This document shows, piece by piece, positions 1 through 9,800 of a DNA stretch of 64,000 nt. The notes beneath the pieces are model-generated. The model saw only the letters and a list, made by a program, of their open reading frames with translations, ran no database searches and was not told the origin of the DNA. The position numbers were made by a program, and so were the translations under genes. Positions within the stretch are counted from its first letter, which is position 1; the number at the start of each line of letters is the position of its first letter. Source of the DNA: Nannochloris sp. 'desiccata' (Eukaryota > Chlorophyta > Trebouxiophyceae > Chlorellales > Chlorellaceae). The stretch is taken from NCBI GenBank assembly GCA_019044685.2, contig JAGTXX020000011.1, positions 806,001 through 870,000 of the forward strand, in the 5' to 3' direction.

Positions 1-706
1 GGCTGTATCGTTAGACCCTGGCGACTAACTTTATACAGGTATCTATCTAATATTTCAATTATCTAATATAACTAGTATTAGATCATTATTCAAGGATCCT
101 CGCGTTTCAGGTGGCTTCTGCAGGCGACGCCGCACCTTGATGTTTGGGGGAAGTGTAGAGGAATTTATTTTACATAAAGGGAAGGTGCTCGAGGCGGACA
201 TTCAACTGCCTTTTCAACTTCTCACTGTCCCAGGAAATTCAGTCCAAGAAATAAACTCAGTGAGTTTATTTACTATTGAGTTTACTATCGAGTTTATTTA
301 CTCTTGAGTCAATAGTATAAAATCTGGAATAAATAAGCAAGCAACGCTTGCTCTGGCCTCCTAAGCCTCTGACACCAATGTTTTACAAACTCTAGATGTG
401 TAGAGGGAACAAGAAGGCAATGTGCTATGCTAGTTATAGAAAATGAACAAAGGAAACGAGGGGAAGCCAATAGCAGACAATAAAGAACAAAGCAAAAAAT
501 AAAAGAAAGACTGACTTGCAAAATGAAAAAGAGTGGTGAGCTAGCAGCAGCACGTGCATGGCATGTTAGAAAATGAATTCGCTAAAGGGTTTTAGAAAGG
601 GGATACATTGCTCATGCAATGATAATTTAAATCGATATATCTAATAGTGTTTATTTCTAATATTTAATTTGGCAAAGAAACATTATGATGCACTATGCAA
701 CTGTTT
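1..706. other. Intergenic, no supported gene
   Basis: I see no convincing coding exon here. The stretch is AT-rich and holds a hairpin and short repeats (see separate entry). One minus-strand open frame of about 70 codons starts only with TTG and has no recognisable content. Confidence 0.5.
249..310. repeat. Perfect hairpin and short direct repeats
   Basis: Bases 249-258 and 262-271 form a perfect 10-bp inverted repeat with a 3-base loop. It runs into three imperfect copies of a GAGTTTA(TTTA)CT unit up to about 310. The function is unknown; it may be only a local AT-rich repeat. Confidence 0.6.
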
Positions 707-1413
707 TTATTTATTTATACGTGTGATAGGAAGACGCCTATTGTTGCCTCCATTCTGAAAGTTGGCGATGGTGTTTAAGATAGTGCTCCTATCTTGTTGA
801 CGTCGGGTAGGAGCAGGAGATCTGCGGGGAGGGGTAGGAGGAGTAGGAGGCCTGGGAGGGTTGCGGTTGCGAGGAAGGGTAGGAAAAGGCCTAGGCGAGC
901 GAGGAGGCCTGGTAAGGATTGGTTTTGGGGGGAGGGTGGTGAGGTTTCTGTTGCCGTTGTTACTTGAATTGGGGTTTGCCATCAAGCGGCGCGCCGCCTT
1001 CATTTTGCTGTTTTGCAAACCTTCAAGGGGCGGGGTGGCACGTTAAATCGAGTGAATTTATTAAGAATTCAGCCAAATTAACTTACGAGCAAAAGGTGTT
1101 GAGGGTTCTACAGTCTGTTCATTTCTAGAAGCCTTCTCCAAGAACGAATTCTTGGCATCACCGGCTACAGGAAGTGAAGGGAGGAGGAAGCTGGTCAGCG
1201 AGGGTTCTATTGTTCGCTAATGTCTGGAAGAAAATGCAGGTTTAAGGGTGCAATAACGTAGTAGTAGCGTAATATCAACTTACTTGAGAAGAGAGAAGCA
1301 TTAAGAAGACGGCTATGAGCTCGGTCGGACTTCAAGTCCGACTTTGCTGCTGCTGAAAAAGCACACGCGAAAAGCAGCGCCAAGGCCACGCAAAGAGCTC
1401 TATTCAAGTGCAT
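707..1413 (-). CDS. Secreted proline/arginine-rich protein, hypothetical
   Basis: This is a three-exon model: 1284-1413, 1087-1164 and 707-1020, 173 aa. The ATG at 1413 opens a clear signal peptide (hydrophobic run LCVALALLFACAFSAAA, about residues 7-23). Both splice junctions are phase 1 with good donors (GTAAGT) and AG acceptors, and the three exons stay in one frame. The C-terminal half is dominated by Pro, Arg and Asn, with PPRSPRP/PPTPP-like stretches, then a basic tail. No domain or catalytic motif is visible. An alternative acceptor in intron 1 would give early stops. It could be a cell-wall or extracellular matrix component, or a small secreted peptide precursor (several RRL/RLL sites); both are inference. 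No homologue is recognised. Confidence 0.5.
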
Positions 1414-1576
1414 AATGATTTGTTAAATCACAGCAGTGTACAATATTAAAAATACAACGCTCAAAAATGAGAAAATGGACCCTAAGATAACGTGGGAAGA
1501 GAAAAGGACCAAGGGCAGCAGACGCAGCAGGACAAGATATTACGCTACTATTACGTTATTGCACCCTTAAACCTGC
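1236..1576. repeat. 41-bp near-perfect inverted repeat pair
   Basis: Bases 1236-1276 and 1536-1576 are reverse complements with one mismatch in 41. The inner arm lies inside intron 1 of the secreted protein gene, just after its 5' splice site (intron 1165-1283). The outer arm lies upstream of its start codon. The spacer is 259 bases. It could be a degenerate small inverted-repeat element or a duplicated intron piece. Confidence 0.85.
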
Positions 1577-1980
1577 GACATTTGGAGTTAAGTTTTCCAA
1601 TGTTGAGCTTACATATTCGCATCTTTACTATAATGCGCCTTTTTAAATAATATTTGAAGCGGCAAATTTCTCTTAGAGCTTCGCTTCTGTCAAATATCTT
1701 CAATTTGTGAACCAGCCCAGGTGGCCAAAAAAAGGGGCGGCGAGGGCAGCTACATTCTGTTTTTCTTGGGTCAAATTACATTATATCTATATCTCAAGCA
1801 TATCACATTTAAACAAGCAGATGACACAGTTGTCTTCTCGTGCAAAATACATCTAACAGCAAGGAAACCAACAAATGAAAGAAAGAATATGAACTAACTT
1901 TTACATCATCACGTCATTCAAAATCAGAAAATATATCTTCATATAAAAATCGCTTTCGCAGAGCTTCTCCAGCTTGCGAT
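1577..1980. other. Intergenic, no gene seen
   Basis: The region lies between the start of the secreted Pro-rich gene and the 3' end of the chitin deacetylase gene, both on the minus strand. It is AT-rich, and I see no ORF or repeat of note. Confidence 0.5.
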
Positions 1981-3306
1981 CTAGACAGCAGTTTTGTTTG
2001 AAAGGTCAAATAAACGAGAAAGAGGGCCTCTAGGAACACCAGTCTTTGAGCAACCGCCTGTGCGTGCCATGAAGGCGGCCATTTTGGAAGCAGGCACAGG
2101 GTTCTCCATATACTGAGCAAGCTGGCGAGGAGTAACTACCCACACGTTAGGTTTAGCTAAAGCGTACTTGAGAAACTGAGAAATCTGGTCTCGGACACCC
2201 CTGCAGAATAAAAAGTACAAAGAAACACAGAGAAAGCGAAAAGAAGTTAATTTTCAAGAGGTGGTGGGCAGGCGAGCAGGAAAACAAAATAGTTTCTAAA
2301 TTCAAATAACAAGGAAGAATAACAATAGAACTATATGATTTGCATAAGAACTTACTTTTTCGTCAAATACCCAGTAGAGGTATGGGTCCAAATACCAACA
2401 GGGGCACGGTTTGCAATATAATTACGATCGAACTCTGCCTTTAAGATCTTGTAAGGGTTCGGGGGATCCATCAGATCATTAACCGAAGGAGTATTAGAGC
2501 TTTTTTGGTACATCCAAAGAGGAATTTCTATTAGACCAGCGTGCTTTTCAGAGCTGGTGCAGTGGTTGATGTTACCAAACCATTTGCAAGAGTACATCTG
2601 AGCCACACCTTTGTCCATGGTATAGGGGAGAAGACGTCTGTTAGCGCTCGGGGAAGTGGGGGAGTCGTAAACCTCAGGGATGGAGGTATCGTATCTATAT
2701 CCAGACTGATCTAAAATAGTACGGACGGCAGCATCATCAGAAAGGTAAGGCGAACGATGGCCCCAGATAGAAGATTTGGGTAAACCGCATTTGGTTATCC
2801 AATTCTGGATCCCGACAATTTCTTTTTTCTTTTCAGAGTTGGATAATTTAGCTAAATCGCGATGAGACATGGTGTGTCCAGCAATTTCGTGACCTATATT
2901 GTAGAGAGCTCTAACGGATTTGCAATCAGAAAGGTCACCAGTGGTGTAGAAAGCGGCATTGATTTTGCAGCCGTTGGGGTTGGAATGCTTGCGAGTAATC
3001 TCAGTCACAGCTCTGAGAGAAACACTATTGGTGTTGTCATCGTGCTGCAAAAGGTAGTAAGACATGATGGAAATTGTGAGGATCGATGTATAAGAATAGA
3101 ACTGGAAAACAATATTGGGTGGCAGTTGCTGCATGGTTGCCCAAGATCAGTGCAAACTAGCAAAAAAAGCGCACAGTGAAGATGATCATTTGGGGAACAT
3201 CCTTTGCAGAAAGACCAGGATATTTCCAGTTAGGGGTTACAGCTGCTTGGACGTTGTGGGCCAATAGCGATACTGCTGCCAGCATCAAGCATGCGACGGC
3301 TTTCAT
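1981..3306 (-). CDS. Secreted chitin deacetylase-like (CE4/NodB) protein
   Basis: The gene has three exons (3175-3306, 2356-3044, 1981-2200), giving 346 aa. The frame joins exactly through a 130-base and a 155-base intron. A signal peptide covers residues 1-21. NodB-type polysaccharide deacetylases hydrolyse N-acetyl groups on chitin or related glycans. Visible motifs are THDD at about 44-47 (the family usually has TFDD, so Phe is His here), the metal-binding HTMSH at 101-105 and RSPY at 141-144. The C-terminal exon carries the usual end of secreted chitin deacetylases (about VWVVTPRQLAQYM). It likely acts in the wall or outside the cell. The last residues after this region are less certain; another 3' exon is possible. 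Confidence 0.87.
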
Positions 3307-3670
3307 AGTAAATGGGTTGGTTACGACAACTAGGCCTACGAAACACGTAATTAACACTTTTAGATACGATATACCCCAAAGCTATCGCAAATCGGTTTGT
3401 ATTTTGCAGTTGGGTCCAGAGATTAGATTGGTTGGTTGTTGAGGATCTGGCACAAGTTACTAGCACACAAGGCACCCGTCCAGCCACTTAGATTATAGAA
3501 CTTGGTTATAGGTTTGGAAATCCAAAATGGCAAATACATTGTCTAGGTTGGCTTTATCCACGCGGCTGCAACCTGCATGGTACACAAGACGGTCAAGAGG
3601 AAGAAAATTCGAGCCAATGTTCTTTGTATAAGGTTTTCAAGGCAAACTAATAGCATTGACGCAAACAAAA

Positions 3671-4492
3671 ATGGCAATTACTGAAGAAGAGACGCGGCTG
3701 GCGCAGGTAAGTTCATTTAGATGCTTGTAATTTATTTAAATCCCTAACTTTTCAGGCAGTTTAATAACAATGATTAAAATTTCTAGGATCTTTTGCGTTT
3801 CAAAGTTCTGACATGCCCTTATAAATTCTCTATCGCAGCCTGATGCCCCAGAAAACATCCAGCTTGAAGCTTGGTACATGGACGACAGTGCTGAAGATCA
3901 GCGTTTACCGCACAAGTAAGTTCTCCCAGCTAGATACCTGAGTACCTCGAGCACAATCGATCCAAAATGTATTTTAACTGGCCAATGCACTACTGAATTT
4001 TTTGTCTCCAGGCTTCGTCCTTGCTCTGCTGAAGCTCTCACCGAGCTCGGCATCTTAGCTTGGCGCATGAACCCCGACGCTTATCCCAACGACCCAAAAC
4101 TACTTGCAGTCCGTAAAGCCCGTGGCTACAACTACGAAGACATTGTCGACATCTCTCCAGGAACTTTAGCTGGCTATGAAGATAAAATCAAAGCCTTTTA
4201 CGAAGAACATATTCACACCGATGAAGAAATCCGCTGTGTTCTTGAAGGCTCTGGTTTTTTTGATATTCGTGATAAAGAAGATCGCTGGATTAGAATGTGG
4301 ACAAAGAAAGGGGATCTTGTAGCGTTACCTGAAGGTATTTATCATCGTTTTACTTTAGATGAAAATAATTATATTAAAGCATTGAGGTTGTTTTCGGGAG
4401 TTCCAATCTGGACGCCATTGAATAGACCTCAAGAAGAGCATCCCAGTAGAGTGAAGTATGCGAACCAGTTTATGAGTGCAAGTACAGCGTAA
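3671..4492 (+). CDS. ARD: Acireductone dioxygenase (methionine salvage)
   Basis: Exons 3671-3706, 3839-3915 and 4012-4492 give 197 aa, the normal length for this cupin family. The enzyme oxidises 1,2-dihydroxy-3-keto-5-methylthiopentene to the keto acid precursor of methionine, with bound Fe or Ni. The metal ligands are visible: His104, His106 and Glu110 in HIHTDEE, and His149 in GIYHRF. The N-terminus has the usual AWYMDD start of eukaryotic ARDs. It acts directly after DEP1, which is encoded at 48.2-49.9 kb. The gene is head to head with chitin deacetylase, 364 bases apart. No targeting peptide is seen, so it is probably cytosolic or nuclear. Confidence 0.96.
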
Positions 4493-4705
4493 ATTTCTGA
4501 AATGGGATGGGATAGGGTTGAAGATTTATTTATAAAGTAACTACTTATGAAGACCCTAAAATGAAAGAGTGGCGCTGGCGGCAAGTTGTCTCCCTTCTTG
4601 TGTTGTCTCCCTTCTTTTCTGGCCTCCCGTCAGTCTCTCTCTTTTGACTAAAATTTTTTAATTGATGATACGGTTTGGTGTAATATTTGTAGTTTTGTAA
4701 ACAGA

Positions 4706-5272
4706 ATGATGCAGGGAGTGGCAAAAACTCAGCAACTTAGATCAACATTGCACTCGAGCCAGCACATAGTTTGCCGTAGCAGTGCCGCAAGATCGGCTCC
4801 AAGAAGAGCGTATAGTGCAATCCGAGCATCAGGTAGGATACCATGTACTTTAGCAGCCCAATTTCTCCCCTATTCAGTTCGCAATTCTAAAAATGTTCAA
4901 AATCCTAAACTATCTCTTGTTTTTTATCAGAAAACAACCAAAATGGGACTGGAAGCATAGACTCTGATGAAAAGAGAACAACTGTAGCAGAATCAATATC
5001 GAAAGAGAGCGATATTGTCTTCCTCCTCCGGCTAATTTCGATATCCTTTGCTGGTGAGTTAAAAGCACCGCCCCCGTTCCTCAAAATTTCTCCACCTACT
5101 TGCAAGCCACTTTTCTGACTTATATCTTCTTAATGTAGGCGGCGCTGCTATCAAGTATGGTTCTCTAGTTGCAGAGCTCCCTGGGGCACCTAATGGACCC
5201 GCAGCTCTGGCCATTGTTTGCACGCCACCGGCAATTTATGCTGGGTGGATGCTGCTCCAAAGAAGAGATTGA
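4706..5272 (+). CDS. Small plastid membrane protein, function unknown
   Basis: Exons 4706-4832, 4931-5053 and 5139-5272 give 127 aa; all junctions are phase 1 with GT-AG borders. The first 42 residues are rich in Ser, Ala and Arg with almost no acids, which fits a chloroplast (or mitochondrial) transit peptide. The mature part has two hydrophobic segments (roughly 72-86 and 103-118) separated by a Gly/Pro turn (ELPGAPNGP), so it probably crosses a membrane twice. It resembles short conserved plastid membrane proteins of plants, but I cannot name a family. Two in-frame ATGs are adjacent at 4706 and 4709. Confidence 0.65.
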
Positions 5273-5394
5273 AAAAAATTGTTGAATATGAATTCTGTTT
5301 TCCTAGCTGTTTGTTTACTGTTTTTATAAATTTGACAGTAAATTTACATATATGTACCAATTTCCAATAAAATAAACGAAAATTTAACAACAAA

Positions 5395-6469
5395 TTAGGC
5401 CACACAAAGTTCTTGTAGCTGTCGTGCCGCTTCGACCTCGTCAGCATCATGGCCATCATCTAGGGTTGCTATAGGTCTAGGAAGCAACAATTTTAACCGA
5501 AACGCGTCATTTCCATTCAAATAATACCTGCAAATCGCATAGATCAATGAAAAGTCTAAAACCTAGAAACAAAAAGAAATAAAAGCAAAAAATATAAAAG
5601 ATAAGATTTTTGATCACCGATATATATTTTACCTTTGCAGTCTCTTGTCTCTGATAAAACCTAAATTCGCATAGAGCCTCAATGCCCCTGCATTGGTGAC
5701 TTCAGCTTCTAACATCACTTCTTCACATCCCCTGTTCACCATCTCTGCTATAGAACGACGCACCAATTCACTCCCTAAACAAAAAATATAAATAAAAAGG
5801 CGAGAAAAAATTGGACAGAGCTGGAAAAACTCAATTCTTCTTAATTTCAAGAAGCCTATAAAGTAGATAATGATAAATAATCAAGCTCCTTACCAACTCC
5901 TAGATGTCTATATTCCTTCTCTACAGTCAACATGCCTATATATCCACGTAACATTTTCCCTCTATGCACATCCATCTTGGAAACAACACAACCAAAGCAC
6001 CGTTGTGTAGTTGGGTCTATAGCTAAATAACATAAAAATGGCCATTGTCGTAAGAAATAACGGTATGTGAAAATAGAGTATGGCTCACTAAGTTCATTTC
6101 CGATAAGATCGATGACCTGCAGAAAAATAAATTTATAAAAAAAATGAGCTCAAGGCGGTCGAGGCGGCAGCAGTGTTTGTTTTCAAGGAGCGAAAATATT
6201 TACAATATGTCTACTCACCACACCAATCTCACTTTCATCTTTGTACTGCAACAATGACAGGGAAGAGGGTTAACACTATTTCCCTGCTAAGCGCTGAACA
6301 TAAGTTCGCCTCGTCCGCCCACCGCTGCTAATTGTCAATCGAAACAGCACCTTCATTCCAGTGCTAATTGCAGCGTCACAAAACTTACCTGGCGATATGT
6401 TACAGTATTTTTATCTATTGTTGCCCGTTTGGGAGCCTCAATTTCCCCTACCCTGCTCATTCCGCTCAT
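5395..6469 (-). CDS. NAA30: N-alpha-acetyltransferase 30 (NatC catalytic subunit)
   Basis: Five exons (6389-6469, 6219-6245, 5894-6116, 5633-5774, 5395-5527) join in frame to 201 aa. Exon 2 is only 27 bases. The protein is a GNAT fold that transfers acetyl from acetyl-CoA to N-termini of the Met-Leu/Ile/Phe type. The family signature SEPYSIFTYRYF, the acetyl-CoA loop RHLGVGSELV (Q/R-x-x-G-x-G/A) and EVTNAGALRLYANLGF near the end are all present, followed by the YYLNGxDAFRLKL terminus typical of Mak3/NAA30. The start is set by the first ATG upstream of the TYRQ-YKDE junction. Family assignment is secure; NatC partners are not in this window. Confidence 0.95.
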
Positions 6470-6866
6470 CCAATCTCGAACTGCGATGGTTTGAAAACTG
6501 ATCCTAGGGTTTATTCGCACCCAGGAGGTAGTATTCTGATATTGTGGGGGGATTCCTCTTTGTCAGTATATTTAATGTTACGAAGAAATGGGGCCTACTA
6601 CTACCTTTTGTGGGTAAACTACCTGCTGACAGTGGCGCCCCCGACACAAGCAAACAAATCAACTCATTAACCTTTTATTTTTACAGAAATTATTATCGAA
6701 TGCAAGAAATATTGATAGTAATAAACATAAAATGTACACATATTGGCTCAATTACGTCCAATATAAAAAAAAAGGGGGTAGAAAAATAACAACATGCTCT
6801 CCAGAGCATCTACCCCGAGTGTATTTAGATAGTTGGCTTATTTTTTGAGTTTTTTAATTTGCATAT
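6470..6866. other. Intergenic between NAA30 start and Tudor gene 3' end
   Basis: It holds the upstream region of NAA30 and the 3' flank of the Tudor-like gene, both on the minus strand. The sequence is AT-rich, and I see no separate gene. Confidence 0.5.
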
Positions 6867-9800
6867 CTAAGCCAAATCCATGAAATCCCCGTTTTCGCTA
6901 GGACATCCACTCGCACTAGGCATATCTCCCAGCAACATAGCAGATTGATTTCTTGGAATATTCAATAAATTTGCAACTGAATCAGAAGCTGGCAAACCAC
7001 CACCACCACCACCGTCTTGTATGACAGACAACTCTTTCAAATCTAAACTAGGATGCTGCTGCATACTTACTGCAGCTGCAGCAACACGTGCAGTCGCAGC
7101 TGCTGCGGAAGAAGTCGTCGCAGTTAGTAACACACCGCCGTTGCCATTAGAGGATGGCGGAGGAGGTGCCTGTGGCATAAATGGAGATGGAGGCACCGCT
7201 GGAACCAGTCCAGTTACCATTGGAGAGCCTCCATCACCATGTGCACCACGTGAAGGGTCTACAGCAGCACCGGCAGGAGCAGCAGTGCCTAAAGCGGACC
7301 CGAAGTCTCCACTCCCACCAGAAGGTTTTACTTTTCCTCCACGAGGAAGCGTCGGTGACCGTGGTGACACTACTACTTCATCTTCTTCCTCGTTTCCACC
7401 ATCGTCGTCGTTAACGTTATTATCACTGCGAGGACCACTTCCTTCATCATCAGACGAACCACTGCTGGATACGATATTCCTTTCTTTATCATCTCCACTA
7501 CGGCTACCATCAGCGCCATCATCGTCGCTGCTATGGTCCTCGTCCTCATCATCGTCCTCTTCATCTTCATCGCTATCATCTTCTTCATCAAGACTGCGTC
7601 TGCGATGGAATGGGGAGTGACTGACACCGGAAGGTCGTGCTAAACGGTGGGCTCCAGTACCGTGTGGAGTGCCTCCGTTTTGAGTTCCAGCAGAGCCAGG
7701 GGTACGGGCAGGGGCAACCACACCAGGGGCACCTGCTGCGACAAGGCGAGCCACAGAAGGGGGAGGGCCTAAGCGGAGAGGACGAATAACGTGAGTAGGG
7801 AGATCTGTGGGTACTCCTTTTACGATAGATTGCTGAGCACGGCCAACACGGCGAGCCATTAAATCGAGAGCTTGAAGACGAGCTTGAAGTTTTGCTGCAG
7901 GGGGCACAGGTCCTTGGTATGTATCTTGTTCTTTTATTATAGTTGTCGCAGTAACAGCTGCAGCAATTGTAGCAACAATAGGAGGCGTTGCTGCCTCACC
8001 ACCAATCGCACCACCTGGAACGTCGGTAGCTGCAGAAGGTGGAGGGGTAGGCGCACCACCACCAGCACCGCCATTACTAGGCTGTTGCTGCTCCTTTTTA
8101 TTAGCTCTTTCTTTCTCTTTCTCTGCCTCTGCTTTATTAGTACCAGCACCAGCAGCAGGTTCTGAGCCGTCTTCAACAGCAGCAGCAGCAGAAGGCGTTG
8201 TCGCTACAGCTGCAGCAGTACCTCCTTCTCCATTAACTCCACTAGAAGATAAATAAATTTTCACGGTGATGGCATTCGGTAAGCTCACTTCAGCGCCATT
8301 ACTAGGACAGCCAAAGGCAGCAACACGGGTCATCGTTCTCCGCACTACAGGGTCTCCTAATATGGTCTCTGGTGCAGTAGATCCTCCACCCATGGTAGCA
8401 TGCTGGCTGAAATGGCCAAAAAGCATTGGCAATGATCCATGATGGTTGTGGTGATGACCACCGCTGCTACGGTGGTGCTGTGTGGTATAATGGTGCTGGT
8501 GATGATAGCCTCCAGCTCCTGCCATGGGAGAAGGCAATGCATCACTACCATCACCACCGAGGCTATCTCCCCAACCATGCATAGCAGCTAATGTAGCAGC
8601 AGAAGGGCGACCAACACGACCACTCCCTCGGCCAAAGCCGCCGCCACCACGACGGCCTCCTCGACCGCCACCACCGCCACCCAAATGGTACCCACCATGC
8701 GCGTTTTCAAATTCATAATCAGGATCTGAGTCACCACCAGCAGCAGTAACACGTCGGCGAGGTCTTCCTCCGCCGACTTCCATTCTTTCTAAATTTTCAT
8801 GGTCTACCGCCACACCAGGGGGTAAAATCCATTTAACTCGATCTTCATTTAATTTCATAACACCTTCTTCCCCATCATCGTACGACACTTCATAATTTTC
8901 AGTTGCTTCATCCCATCCAGCGACTTCACCAGGGTAGAATGCAGCATCACCGGGCCAAAAGACCGCAACACGCCACCCGACTGCATCACGGCCAGCAGGC
9001 TCTGGTACACTAGGAGACTTTCCAGGAAATAGACCTTGTCTACCTGCAGGTAATTTACGATGCCAGACAACTTCTTCCTCGGCTACTCTAAGCCATTCAT
9101 CTTCACCGTCAATGTATAACACGAAATGCATGCTACGGTGTGGATCATACGTTAAAGTCTCAGCGCGATGCCATCTCCCATCAGCAGCACAACGAACCGA
9201 CACTTCCCATCCAGCAGATTCTTCAGTAGGTGGTGGTGCAGGAACGACTTCCCCAATGGGTGTTGTGGTACCTTGAATTATTGTCGCGTCGGGGCTGCGA
9301 CGTAACGGAGCACCAACTTCTTGTGCAGCTCCTAGCTGGGACATGGCCTTCCGGAAGGTTGCGTCACATCCAGCAGAACGAGTTCGTGGAGTTAGATACC
9401 GGAAAGATTCTCTAGGCAAAGCAATCCATTCCTCTTCGCCATCATCATACACAACTTTATGGCGCTTGTGATAAGAATCAAATTGAATGAGTTTCCCTTT
9501 GTAGAAAGCGTCCTCGTCGTTGTAGAAAACAGCGACACGAGCGTTGACTACAGCAGCTCCAGCGCTACGGATAATTTCTTCTTCTGCACGCATCATTCGC
9601 GGAACAGGGAGATCTTTTCTACCGGGCCCGCTACCAAGACGGCCACCGCCACGGACATTATTTCTGCGACCAGTTCCAGAGCCCGGTGGCCTGCCACGAC
9701 GACGAGGAGCTCCCTCAATAAGTTGCTGAGCTGGTACTCCACCACCAGCGGCGTTTTTACGGTGTTTTGCTGCAGAAGGATGAGCAGATTGATTTTTACG

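Noticed and set aside
309..521. Minus-strand hydrophobic open frame of about 70 codons
   Set aside because: Starts only with TTG and has no splice partner or family match.
7021..7620. Plus-strand open frame of 199 codons rich in Ser/Pro
   Set aside because: It is the antisense shadow of the acidic and Ala/Pro-rich C-terminus of the Tudor-like gene.
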